Part shown: positions 32,982-44,311 of the stretch, piece after piece | How positions within the stretch are numbered: position 1 is the stretch's first letter | Layout: every line of letters begins with the position of its first letter | Position numbers and translations under genes: made by a program | From: Artemisia argyi | Lineage: Eukaryota; Streptophyta; Magnoliopsida; Asterales; Asteraceae | Reading direction: 5' to 3' | Length of the DNA: 64,000 nucleotides | NCBI GenBank assembly: GCA_030686995.1 | Contig: CM060693.1 | Location: forward strand, 119,935,228 to 119,999,227 | The notes under the pieces: generated by a model | What the model saw: the letters and a program-made list of their open reading frames with translations, nothing else | Database searches by the model: none | What the model was told of the DNA's origin: nothing

Positions 32982-34419
32982 TGATACGTGGGAATCGCAC
33001 CAGGCTTTACCTCTCAAGGGATCTCGAGAAGCTTACAACCCCCACCAGGCAGTGTACCTGATCGTTGTAGTATAGAATAGTGACAAGTACCGGGGGATTG
33101 GTCGTTCAACTCAGAAATAGTGTCGCTAGGATTAGAAAGCCTAAGAACTAGGTCTAGAGGTGAGGGATGATTCTTTTTGTATTTTTATATTTTTATAAAG
33201 CAAGTAAAAATCTCGGTTTTTGGAAGAGTGGGCGGAATTAGTTTCAAATCAACTAACCCAATAACTAAGATGCAATCAAAATAAAATAACAAAAATGAAA
33301 TGAAATCTAATTAAACTAGTGGTGTGAACAATAATAGGGAGAGTTGTGTTTACTTAGGTTTCATTACTCCCTAGATATCTTTTACAGGTTGATAGTTTGT
33401 TACAATTGCATGGATGACGGGTCGTATTCCTTAATACTAGTCGTAGGGTCGTGTACAATATTCCCTAACTCTATAGGATCCTACTTCACTCCTATGTCGA
33501 GCCGTTAGAAGCTCCTAACATGGGATCATTAGAATTCTCCTACGCATTAAATACAACCAAAAATCATAGTACACCTCTGATCATGTTTCTTAAGACGTTC
33601 AAGCATGTCACCAATGGAAGTCTGCCAGTTTTCTTAAGCCTAACATCGAATACAATCATCCGTAACAACTATAAACAAACAATCAACCCATAATTAACAT
33701 CTAGGTTTCACTACATCTAAGCAAACACACAAGAGATCTAGCCAAGCATGTTAAATTCAAGACAAGTGTAAGATATATTCAAACAACATATAGACATATT
33801 AAATGAATTGAAAGAGTACTTATCTCAATTGAACATGAAAGGTTTCAAAGGGTAAAAACCCTTGAAAAAGCTGTAATATTCGGACTAGGGTTTCTCTCCA
33901 AAGTTACACCCTAATTGTTCCTATCTAATGAATGAAAATTGCAAAACTATATATAGATTTTACAGGGTGACGGCGTCAAGGAAATTCTGACGCCGTCAAC
34001 TCGCCGCCCATAATGAAATCGGATTGCTTAGATCCACTTTTGATGCCGTCATGTGCAATTCTACTCTGGGCCGTCACTCACATTTGGACCATGACGGCCT
34101 ATGGTGACGCCGTCATGTCCATAGTGCAAAACTCTTCTGGATCGTCATGGACTTTATCCACTTCCGCCTCTTGTAATACTCTTGATGCCGTCACTTAAGA
34201 ACTCTTGACGCCGTCAGGTACTGTTCCCAGCAAGGAAAATTAAGACTTTGCCGTTTTCTTCACTTTTATGCTCCAAAAACGTCCAAAATGCTTCCTTTTC
34301 CAGAATTCACTCCAAAAGAACCTAAAATGACAAAAGGAACGATTTAGGGCATTATTTGATCAAATAAATTTGAATCCGGGCTAAAATGACCCCCTAAAAA
34401 CGGTTCATTTTTCGCCTCA
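32982..34419 (-). repeat. 3' LTR of the Athila-like element
   Basis: It is about 1438 bases and closely matches 39349-40789. The TATA box CTATATATAG is at 33948-33957 on the minus strand, and TGACGCCGTCA dyads cover 33965-34220 upstream of it. Confidence 0.9.
33948..34220 (-). promoter_or_regulatory. LTR promoter: TGACGCCGTCA dyad cluster and TATA box
   Basis: Six full or near-full sites (near 33967, 33988, 34041, 34103, 34183 and 34206) plus half sites (GGCCGTCA, GACGGCC) lie just upstream of CTATATATAG on the minus strand. The TGACG core is the binding core of TGA-class bZIP factors (established). Use of these sites by such factors is inference. Confidence 0.55.
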
Positions 34420-36885
34420 TCAAATACCCTTACACTTGAGATTCGCTTGTCCTCAAGCAAATGCGCTTTTATTCTAATCAAAAGACAAGTTAGGGGTCAT
34501 TTAACACTAATATAAAAGTAATTACAACAAATAATCGTTCCACCAAAGACCAAAGACAAGCACGGAGGTCATATACTAGCACCTCACAAATAGTGTTTAG
34601 ATACTCACATCTCTCGGGTGTAATAAAGTATATATCACAATATGGAAATGGAAAACATCTCTCACTACCTGTCATAGCAAAATAGATTACCATAGGCTTG
34701 GGAAAGGATGAAACCTCCACCACATGGCGTAGGGATATGGAATACACGGTTTTGTTGGATTAAGGCAATCTTTACTGGTGGCGAGTTAATCATCTTGGTT
34801 AATTACATGTACAATATGGCGTTGCTAAACCAAGACTAGATTCGACTTAAGCTAATAAATCAAAAATTACAAAAACATAAAACAAACATAGAATAAAACG
34901 GGATGGTAGTCCGTATGTTTTTTCTCTTTTCTTTTTCTATTTTTTTCTTTTTCTTAAATTTTTTTTTGATTTTTTTCGATTTTTTTTTTTATTTTTTTTT
35001 ATTTTTTTTTTTTATTTTTTTTTATTTTTTTGCATACACTCTTACCCTACCATCCAAAATAATACATCAAAGGGAATGAACATTCCCCTTACACTTGAAT
35101 TTTTACATAGTTTACAATAAACTAATCTAATGACTCGAATTAAGATAATCAAAACACTTGGAGTACTTTTAAGATTAACGCACCTATGGGGGTAATAATA
35201 TGATGTTCTTCCCCATTACTCCATAACATAAGTACTTTACCCATGAGTCCCAATCGTCCCAAAACAATATGTACAAGGATATGACTCGACTTAGCAACCA
35301 TGTAATCAATTAGATAATTAACTAAAGGTTTAAACAAATAACAATAATGCACTAAAGATGAGTGCATACACGGAAGGCTAAGGCGATTTGGGTGTACATT
35401 TAAGTGGGTTGTAACAAATTCTCCCTTTAAGTAAGATGCTTAAAGTTAGAAACGAAAAGATAGGCTCGGAGGGGTGTACTAGGGGTTTCGTGTACTAAAA
35501 ATGAGTACAACGCTAAGGTGTGGGAAAAATTAATTGACTTTACTAGCCAAGTAATATGACTTAAATGGTCAAGTAATTATGATACGGGTTTAACACAAGG
35601 GTGATCCTAATGCCTCTTATCATGTAGTAAATCCTACTACACGAATGTAATCTCACTAGCGGTCTCGGGATGCATCACTAACACAAGTTCTAGAATCTAA
35701 ATGCTACCGGTACACTCATAAGCACTAATAATAAATGCTTTTCCTATCAAATCTAAAGGCGAACCTCACATATTTGGGTGGAAAATTTTTCTGAATGGTA
35801 CGGTTTTGTGCTAGTCATACAACTCCTTTTCATGAGACGCTTGCTAAGGCTAAAGTTTCACTCCTAAATGTTGTAAAAAATTTTAAATTTGGCGCTAAAA
35901 TTACACTAACAAGTATTTCTCTTAGTTTTATTACACACCTACCATCGAAAAACAAACTCAAGTGCAAGTGTATCCTATAAGGTATCATCATTTACCCTCC
36001 CCTTACACTTAGGATGAACATTGTCCCCAATGTTCAATTAAAGAATCTAAAAGTAAAACAGGTAAAAGAATGAAATCAAATACTCCCCTGATTCGTTCAG
36101 TGTGGATAGTGTGGTAACAAGGTTAGATCTTCCTCCAAGAAAATGAACAATCAAAGCTTCCCTTCCAGAAAAATAAATCATCTTCTTGTCATACATAACC
36201 TGTTAAACCTGAGAAAACAAACAAGACAACCTCGCGTAATATCGGCGGCAATCTATATATACTAACAAATCCTAGAAAACAATGTAAGATATAATGCTTG
36301 TGGAATGAATGTTTGCAGATTTCCTGGAGTTTATAAAACTAAAGAATTAACAAAAACTCTAAGACTCCGTTAGAAAAACAAAACTAGCAAAATTTCCAGA
36401 ATTTTACACATGACACCGTCAGGAATTAATTCTTGACGCCGTCAGAAGTGACCTGCAGAAATCTTTACGTTAAGTTTCTGGAAAATTTCTGGAAAAACTT
36501 ATGTCCTACTTCCTGGAAAATCATGCAAAACATCATTATGACTCGATACAAGCATTTGACTCTAACAACTACTAATACACATGTTCGTTTAATATTGTGG
36601 AGAATCATGATTAATTTCGTTTCTTAAAAACATATTTGGGGTTTCCCCTTACACTTATCTTTTGCGAAATACCTTTGTATGAAGTTAAGACGAAGTTAAA
36701 CGACAAAATAAAGCATTTTCACAATTTTAGTTTTGAAACATGATCTACCAACAATAAAATAAAGCATGCATACGGAAGCAAATAACAATCAAACAAAATA
36801 AAATCACACCAAACATGGGTTGCCTCCCAAGAAGCGCTTTTCTTTATTTTACGAGTCTTGTAGCTAGACTCAAGGTCATGGGCAA
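34420..36885 (-). other. 3' UTR of the Athila-like element
   Basis: No gene is seen here. It contains four AAGTGTAAGGG(G)-type polypurine-like blocks, read on the minus strand, near 34428, 35087, 35999 and 36645. A T-rich low-complexity run lies at about 34918-35030. Extra TGACGCCGTCA sites occur near 36411-36446. The whole region is collinear with 56276-57190 plus one unit of the 1-kb array in the element at 54939. Confidence 0.7.
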
Positions 36886-37335
36886 TTACTTGACCTCATC
36901 TCTCGAGATGACATATCCCATATAATGATGATCCTCACTATTGTGGTTGTGGTGTTTCAATCTATCGATACTAGCAGTCACCTCCCCTCCTCCTTTACTG
37001 CTCAAGTTAGCTATCCCATCTTGGCCTATGCCTTCAATTGTGAATGGTCTATACCACCAGGGACTTGGTTTATCGGGAGGCACTGTTACCTCTGAGTGTG
37101 TTAAGAGTACCAGGTCTCCTTTCACGAATGGTACATGATTCTTCGTTGGTTGACTACATTCAAACTTGTCATGAACTTTGTTGCAGCCTTTGTTTCCTTC
37201 ATGCTCAGTTTCTTTGTAACTGTTGATTCTTGCTTCCCATGCAAGAATCTTTTCCTGAACACGATTAGGCGATGTGTCAATGTTGTTTTTGAGCTTTCTC
37301 TTCATCAAGCTTTCTTGTGCACCTCGCGGGGTCAT
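36886..37335 (-). pseudogene. integrase C-terminal tail fused behind protease
   Basis: In a different frame from protease, this 149-codon ORF contains ILAWEARINSYKETEHEG, VPFVKGDLVLLTHSEV and SPWWYRPFTIEGIG, ending YVISRDEVK. A basic stretch followed by KGDLVLL and W-x-PF is the usual C-terminal region of Ty3/gypsy integrases. It directly abuts protease, so the deletion removed everything between. Confidence 0.65.
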
Positions 37336-39179
37336 GGGAAAGCTGATCTTTCTTTTTCCGACTTAAGCTCAATTTCCCTTTTTTCATACCTAATAACAGC
37401 TTGTACGGTGGTAAGGAACGGTGCTCCAAGGATTATTGGCATGCATCCACCTCCTTTATCATCGATGATCATGAAATCAATGGGATACATGAATCCTGCA
37501 ACATTGACAAGCACATCCTCTGCAATTCCCAAAGGGTACACATAAGAGTGTCCAGCGAAGGATAGCCTAACACGGGTGGTAGCTGGCATTTATGATGTTA
37601 GTTGGGTGTACACAGTTAGGGGCATAAGATTTACTTCTGATCCTTGGTCGGCGAAAGCATTCAGACATTGCAGATTCCCAATGCTGGCTGGTATCTCAAA
37701 GTTCCCACAAGCCATTTGCTTAGTAGCTACTTTATTTACAAGTAGTTTTTCAAATACCGGTCCCCCAGGTAGTGTATCATACTCATCTTCCCCCTCTTTC
37801 TCCTTCTTTGAAACCTGTTGGGAGAATTGGTTACGCCCGTCACCCTTTATCCAATTTGTTATGGTGTTCTCATTTATATCATGTTTCAGGTAGTAACCTA
37901 ATGATTGGGATTCTGGCGGTTCCTCAATGGTTTGTTCACTAGGGGTTTCTTTTTCCTCATTATCCTTATGGACAATTGTGATGGAATTAACAAACCGGGT
38001 AGTGGGGGTAGCACTTTCTTTCCTTAGTAACATCATTTATGGGGTTTTCTGGTTTGCGTACTCCTCCACTAGGCTCATCATCTCCTTCATTTTCTCTTGC
38101 ATCTCCTCCTTTTGTTTATAAACTGCTTCCTCGAATCTAGCGAGCCACTCAGAATGGGTTGCCATATATTCTCTCATTCGAGCTTCGAATTCTGGGCTAA
38201 GGTTTTCAGGTGGGGAATAAGGTGGGGCATAATTTTGAAAAGTTTCAACATTCTCTCTAGAAGGTGACTCAGACAATGGCTTTGGAATCATTTTTGAAAC
38301 AGAATTGACAGCTGCCCGTCTAGGACTTAAAGGTCTCTTTTGTTTTTCCTCGAGATAGTCCACCTTTGCCTCAAGCTTGCAAAGGAGTTCTTTGGAGATT
38401 TGATTAGTCTCTCCAGGTGTCGAGATTGCATTGATGGCCGCTTTTATAGCATGATTAAATTCCCATAATTCTTGATTATCGGAGGCAAGTTCGTCAATAA
38501 TTTCCCAAGATTCCTCGGCGTTCCTATCACGTAATCTACCTCCGGCGGCTCGATCAATGGTACGTTTGGTGTGAAAGTCGACATAGTCATAAAAGATTTC
38601 AACTAATAACCAAAGATTTATACCATGATGAGGGACTTTTTGGAGTAAGTCCTTGAAACGAGCCCATGCTTCGTAGAAAGTTTTACCTTGACGTTGTTGG
38701 AACATCAAGATATCATTTCTAAGCATCGCAGTTTTCCCGGGTGGGAAAAATTGAGCAAGGAAACGAGTGGTGAGATCATCCCATGAGGTGATGGATCCCG
38801 CGGGTAAACGTTCAAGCCATTGACTAGCTTGATCACGTAGAGAGAATTGGAATAGGCGTAATCGGGTCGAATCTCTAGTTGTAACATCAAGGTCTATAGA
38901 ATCTACAATTTTAAGGAAATCCTTGAGATGTTGATTAGGATCTTCGGAACGAAGTCCATGGAATGCACATTCGCTTTGCATCAACCGGATGGTGTCGGAT
39001 CGCAAGGGGGACACATTGGCTCCTTGAGTGAGCTCAATAGTGTTTCGATAGCCTTGGTGGCTAGGACGGGAATACTCTCCTAGGGTTCGGAGCCTAAGAG
39101 GTTGGTTTGCTAGTGGTGGGTTTTGTGGGTGGTTTTGTTGTGGTGGGTTGATGGGTTCAAAGATGTTACCACCTTCCAT
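37332..39179 (-). pseudogene. Athila-like gag and aspartic protease, two in-frame stops
   Basis: The frame from 39179 codes a gag (RSDTIRLMQSECAFHGL, SLRDQASQWLERLPAGSI, FPPGKTAMLRNDILMFQQRQ, RTIDRAAGGRL) and a C-terminal coiled coil. TAA at 38037-38039 is followed at once by ATG in the same frame. The protease follows with FADQGSEVNLMPLTVY, whose Asp-Gln-Gly takes the place of the usual Asp-Leu/Thr-Gly. A second in-frame TAA-ATG at about 37587-37592 precedes the rest of the protease (LGIAEDVLVNV, PIILGAPFLTT). The frame ends at 37332. Nothing of reverse transcriptase follows. Confidence 0.85.
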
Positions 39180-39323
39180 GATGTCAGATGGTAAAGGTCA
39201 CGAACAAAGACACGAAGAAAAAGATAGACTAAAGAAAACCTAAACATAAAAATAAAATCTTGCTAGAAAGGAATCTAGCAAGTAGACCTAATAAAAAGAA
39301 ATCCTAACCTAGACAATAACCAT

Positions 39324-39342
39324 TCCCCGGTCTGCGGTGCCA
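39324..39342 (-). other. primer-binding site, Athila/Tat style
   Basis: The minus strand reads TGGCACCGCAGACCGGGGA six bases inside the 5' LTR. This is close to the Asp-tRNA-type site of Athila/Tat elements, with changes in the middle. Confidence 0.6.
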
Positions 39343-39348
39343 AAAACT

Positions 39349-40789
39349 TGATACGTGGGAATCGCACCAGGCTTTACCTCTCGAGGGATCTCGAGAAGCT
39401 TACAACCCCCACCAGGCAGTGTACCTGATCGTTGTAGTATAGTATAGTGACAAGTACCGGGGGATTGATCATTCAACTCAGGAATAGTATCGCTAGGATT
39501 AGAAAGCCTAAGAACTAGGTCTAGAGGTGAGGGATGATTCTTTTTGTATTTTTATATTTTTATAAAGCAAGTAAAAATCCCGGTTTTTGGAAGAGTGGGC
39601 GGAATTAGTTGCTAATCAACTAACCCAATAACTAAGATACAATCAAAATAAAATAACAAAAATGAAATGAAATCTAATTAAACTAGTGGTGTGAACAATA
39701 ATAGGGAGAGTTGTGTTTACTTAGGTTTCATTACTCCCTAGATATCTTTTACAGGTTGATAGTTTGTTACAATTGCATGGATGACGGGTCGTATTCCTTA
39801 ATACTAGTTGTAGGGCCGTGTACAATATTCCCTAACTCTATAGGATCCTACTTCACTGCTATGTCGAGCCGTTAGAAGCTCCTAACATGGGATCATTAGA
39901 ATTCTCCTACGCATTAAATACAACCAAAAATCATAGTACACCTCTGATCATGTTTCTTAAGACGTTCAAGCATGTCACCAATGGAAGTCTGCCAGTTTTC
40001 TTAAGCCTAACATCGAATACAATCATCCGTAACAACTATAAACAAACAATCAACCCATAATTAACATCTAGGTTTCACTACATCTAAGCAAACACACAAG
40101 AGATCTAGCCAAGCATGTTAAATTCAAGACAAGTGTAACATATATTCAAAGAACACATAGACATATTGAATGAATTGAAAGAGTACTTATCTCAATTGAA
40201 CATGAAAGGTTTCAAAGGGTAAAAACCCTTGAAAAAGCTGTAATATTTGGACTAGGGTTTCTCTCTAAAGTTACACCCTAATTGTTCCTCTCTAATGAAT
40301 GAAAATTGCAAGACTATATATAGATTTTACAGGGTGATGGCGTCAAGAAGGAAATTCTGACGCCGTCAACTCGCCGCCCATAATGAAATCGGATTGCCTA
40401 GATCCACTTTTGACGCCGTCATGTGCAATTCTACTATGGGCCGTCACTCACATTTGGACCATGACGGCCTATGGTGACGCCGTCATATCCATAGTGCAAA
40501 ACTCTTCTGGATCGTCACGGACTTTATCCACTTCCACCTCTTGTAATGCTCTTGACGCCGTCACTTGAGAACTCTTGACGCCGTCAGGTACTGTTCCCAG
40601 CAAGGAAAATTAAGGCTTTGCCGTTTTCTTCACTTTTATGCTCCAAAAACGTCCAAAATGCTTCCTTTTCCAGAATTCACTCCAAAAGTACCTAAAATGA
40701 CAAAAGGAACGATTTAGGGCATTATTTGATCAAGTAAATTCGAATCCAGGCTAAAATGACCCCCTAAAAACGGTTCATTTTTTGCCTCA
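39349..40789 (-). repeat. 5' LTR of the Athila-like element
   Basis: It is about 1441 bases. The TATA box is at 40314-40323 and TGACGCCGTCA dyads at about 40333-40590. Confidence 0.9.
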
Positions 40790-40844
40790 TTATTTATCTA
40801 AAAGCACTATACTAGTACTTGATGGCAACATAAAAGTTTGATGT

Positions 40845-41273
40845 TTAGATTCCTAGCTTTATGCCTAGGTTGATCTCTTCTTTCACCATTTTCCCATTCC
40901 CTTTCCCTTTCACCTTATCATCTTCCAACTTCCTATTCATCTTGGACATAGTGGTTAGCGATTCCATGATTCCTTCATGGATGGATAAGAGCATCACCCT
41001 AAACTCAATCCTTGATTCTTTGAGAGCATTGACCATGTGTGCGGTGTTTTCACAACAAATGGAATACTCATCTTCACACAACCTTGGACTTAATGATTCC
41101 TTAATTAAGTCCCACACTTCACTTTCCGCAAAAGTCCTTAATTCATACTCAAACTTAATCCTATCATCTCCTTCCTTTTTCATCATATTCATGAATGACC
41201 TTTTCAATCTCTTAGAGCTCTCCGGGTTTTGATTTCCTTGATTGTTGTTAATAGACCCTTCCGAAAGAGACAT
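40845..41273 (-). CDS. extra ORF downstream of RNase H, 142 aa, unknown
   Basis: This open frame lies between RNase H and the 3' LTR, the position of the envelope-like or accessory ORF in Sireviruses. It has a basic N-terminal region (SSKRLKRSFMNMMKKEGDD), a helical acidic middle (ELRTFAESEVWDLIKESLSP) and a Lys/Gly-rich tail. No membrane segment or known motif is recognised. The Athila-like element is inserted 56 bases downstream. Confidence 0.5.
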   Translation of the reverse strand: MSLSEGSINNNQGNQNPESSKRLKRSFMNMMKKEGDDRIKFEYELRTFAESEVWDLIKESLSPRLCEDEYSICCENTAHMVNALKESRIEFRVMLLSIHEGIMESLTTMSKMNRKLEDDKVKGKGNGKMVKEEINLGIKLGI

Positions 41274-41468
41274 GATTCCTATTGCGAGAGTTATTTTCTA
41301 AGGTATGGTGGAGAATGTTATGTGTTTTATGAAAGATCTTTGGAGATTTTAAAGAGGATAAAGATGTGAAGGGAAGGTTGTAAGGTTAATATCCAAAGGT
41401 TAATATAAAAGGTTGTATGGTTATTTGTGACAAGTATGAGTTGGTGGATCATTAATGAGGATTTATAC

Positions 41469-43125
41469 TTAAGATTTTTCCACTATTTCCAATTTACCAT
41501 TTACATCCTCATCATCTTCTAGTAATCTCATTCCTAATCCTAATCTTAAATAATTGAATTGATCTTTATCTAAGGGTTTTTCCAGGATCTTAGGGGTGTT
41601 CTCACAACAAGGAATTTTCTCTATGGTGATATGATTCTTAGTGATGTTGTCTTTTAGAAAGTGATGTCTAATTTCAATGTGTTTCGTGCGAGGGTAATCA
41701 ATTAGGCTTGAATTTAGATTGATAGAGCACGTATTGTCACATAGTATAGGTACTTCATTTAACATGACGTCATAATCAACAAACGCTTGCTTCATCCATA
41801 ACGCTTGTTGGCAAGCCCTTCCGGCCGCAACGTAATCGGATTCCTTTATGGATTGGCAAAGGAAGTTTGTTTCTTAAAGAACCATGATGTTAAACAAGCA
41901 CCTACAAATGTACATATTCCACTGGTGCTTTTCATATCAACTATATCTCCCGCATGATCCGAATTGGCATAAACCAATACTTTTACCCCCGAATCCTTTG
42001 GATACCAAAGACCTAGATGTTGATTTCCCTTAATATACCTAAATATTCTTTTAACGGCCTCTAAGTGGGAAATTTTAGGATTTTCTTGAAACCTAGCGCA
42101 GAGGCAAACACTGAACATAATATCCGGTCTGCTTGCCGTTAGGTAGAGCAAACTTCCTATCATGCCCCTATACTTAGTACTATCAACGGATTTGTTGTCT
42201 TTGTCTAGGGTGAGAACTCTTTTTCTAGAAATAGGGGTTTTTGTAGCCTTAGAATTTTCCAAGCCAAACTTCTTAAGCATTTCACCATTATACTTAGATT
42301 GATTGAAAAATATCCCATCACTCAATTGTTTGATTTGTAATCCTAGAAAGAAACTAAGTTCACCCATCATGTTCATTTCGAATTCATTATGTATTATTTT
42401 AGCAAATTCATCGCAAAGCGATTGGCATGTTGACCCAAAAATGATATCATCTACATAGATTTGAATAATAATAAGATCTTTTCCTTTTGTTTTAGTGAAC
42501 AAAGTATTATCTACCATACCCATTTTATACTTATTGAACAAGAGAAAGGATTGCAACCTATCATACCAAGCTTTAGGAGCTTGTTTAAGTCCATACAAGG
42601 CCTTTTTGAGCTTATAAACGTGATTAGGTTTTTGAAAATCAATAAAACCGGGAGGTTGTGCAACATACACTTCCTCTTCGATGACTCCATTTAAAAATGC
42701 ACTTTTTACATCCATTTGAAAAAGTTTAAAATTATGACTACAAGCATATGCAAGCAAAATTCTTATAGATTCTAACCGTGCAACGGGTGCGTAGGTTTCA
42801 TCATAATCAATACCTTCTTGTTGGTTATAACCTTGTGCTACTAGCCTAGCCTTGTTCCTACATACTACACCATTTTCATCAAGTTTATTTTTAAAAACCC
42901 ACTTCGTTCCTATAATAGTGTAACCACTAGGATATGGAACTAAAATCCATACATCGTTTCTTAAAAATTGATCAAGTTCTTCTTGCATTGCCATGACCCA
43001 ATTTTCATCTTTTATGGCCTCCTTAATATTTTTAGGTTCTATGGTTGATACAAATGCAAAGTCATTGCTTTTGTCTTGGGCATGTGACCTAAGAGTTCTT
43101 TCATCTAATTCTCCTATGACTTGAT
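41469..43125 (-). pseudogene. copia reverse transcriptase and RNase H
   Basis: The reverse transcriptase runs from about 43125: WILVPYPSGYTIIGTKWVFK, ARLVAQGYNQQEGIDYDETY, FQMDVKSAFLNG and the active site IYVDDIIFG (about 42437-42463). SKYNGEMLKKFGLE and the RNase H start (YANSDHAGD) come next. The frame breaks at about 41846 (FANP) and continues as RNase H from 41795 (DNTCSINLNSS, RTKHIEIRHHFLKD). It ends at 41469. Confidence 0.9.
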
Positions 43126-44130
43126 CTATGGGGTGATCTCTACTTCCTTAATGTTTTCCACTCTAGGTAGTATTTCCTCTAGATCATTATTAGACACTTC
43201 TATCTTATTTTGACATGCATCTTCTTCTATGATGTCATCATCAAGTAAAGGCAATGTTCTAGATTTTGGAGGAGTTTCGTCAAAGATTACATTATACGAT
43301 TCTTCAACTTTTAAAGTTTCCTTGTTAAGCACAATGTAAGCCTTTGATGTTAGTGAGTATCCTAGAAAGATCCCATTGTAATTACTAGTATTGTTAGAGT
43401 TTTCTAATGAGTTGGAGATTAAACATTTACAACCAAAAACTCTAAAGTATTCTAGGGATGGTCTTTTACCTCTAAGAATCTCATAAGGTGTTTTATTAAT
43501 GATTTTTTTAATCAAGACCCTATTAAGTATGTAAGATGCGGTTTCTACAGCATGACACCAAAACTTTTGAGGTATGGATTGTTCATTTAACATAGTGCGA
43601 CTCATTTCTTGTAACGTCCGGTTCTTCCTTTCAACTACCCCATTAGATTGAGGAGTGCGAGGAACCGAAAAGTTATGAGATATTCCATGTTTATCACGAA
43701 AGACTCCAAATTGAATTTCATTATCAAATTCTCTACCATGATCCGTTCGAATTGAGACAATTGAACATCCGAGTAGGTTTTGCAAATTTTTCCCTAAGAC
43801 TCTGAACTTATTAAATGCTTCATTTTTAGTTTTTAGAAATAATGTCCAAGTGAATCTTGAGTAGTCATCCACTATTACCAAAGTGTAGAAGTTTCCTCCA
43901 TAGCTTTGAATAGCGGATGGTCCAAACAAGTCTATATGTAATAGTTCTAAAACTCTTGATGTAGAAATCATGTTTATAAGCTTATGGCTTGCATGGACTT
44001 GCTTACCTACTTTACATGCATCACAAAAATGATTATCAAATTTTTCTTTGGGTAATTAACTAACTAATTCCTTAGATGCAATATTGTGAATTAATCGCAT
44101 GTTAGCATGACCTAACCTCGTATGCCAAAG
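43126..44130 (-). pseudogene. copia integrase domain
   Basis: An HHCC zinc region (HANMRLIH ... CDACKVGKQ, about 44000-44115) carries an in-frame TAA near 44055. The catalytic core follows with the DDE residues visible: D in HIDLFGP, D in RTDHGREF and E in GVVERKNRTLQE. PYEILRGKRPSLEYFRVFGC and the GYSLTSKAYIVLNK segment are typical of copia integrases. A frameshift at about 43126 separates it from reverse transcriptase. Confidence 0.9.
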
Positions 44131-44311
44131 ATTGGAATTATCTACAATGGATGCAAGATTTATATTGAGGTTGCAAGACACATCACCTAGTTTTGTATCC
44201 TTCTTCTTAGAGATGATTTCAAGTATGTTATGCTTACAGTCAACATCATTATTAGGTTGAGATCTTGAAAGTGGCTTCTCCTCAAAGCATACCTAATATT
44301 TGAAGTGCATC

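Larger units (their letters stand above)
32982..40789 (-). mobile_element. Athila-like Ty3/gypsy element lacking reverse transcriptase
   Basis: LTRs at 32982-34419 and 39349-40789 begin TGATACGTGGG and end GCCTCA on the plus strand. Flanking ATAA/AATAA on the element strand gives a four- to five-base target duplication. Gag and protease are present, then the sequence jumps to the integrase C-terminal tail, so reverse transcriptase, RNase H and most of integrase are missing. The element is inserted 56 bases beyond the extra ORF of the Sirevirus-like element. Confidence 0.88.

Noticed and set aside
36941..38121. Plus-strand ORFs opposite the Athila-like gag, protease and integrase
   Set aside because: They are shadows of the minus-strand genes, which carry the recognisable motifs.
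40845..41273. Labelling the extra retroelement ORFs as envelope proteins
   Set aside because: No signal peptide, transmembrane segment or fusion-type motif is visible. Only their position matches the envelope-like slot.
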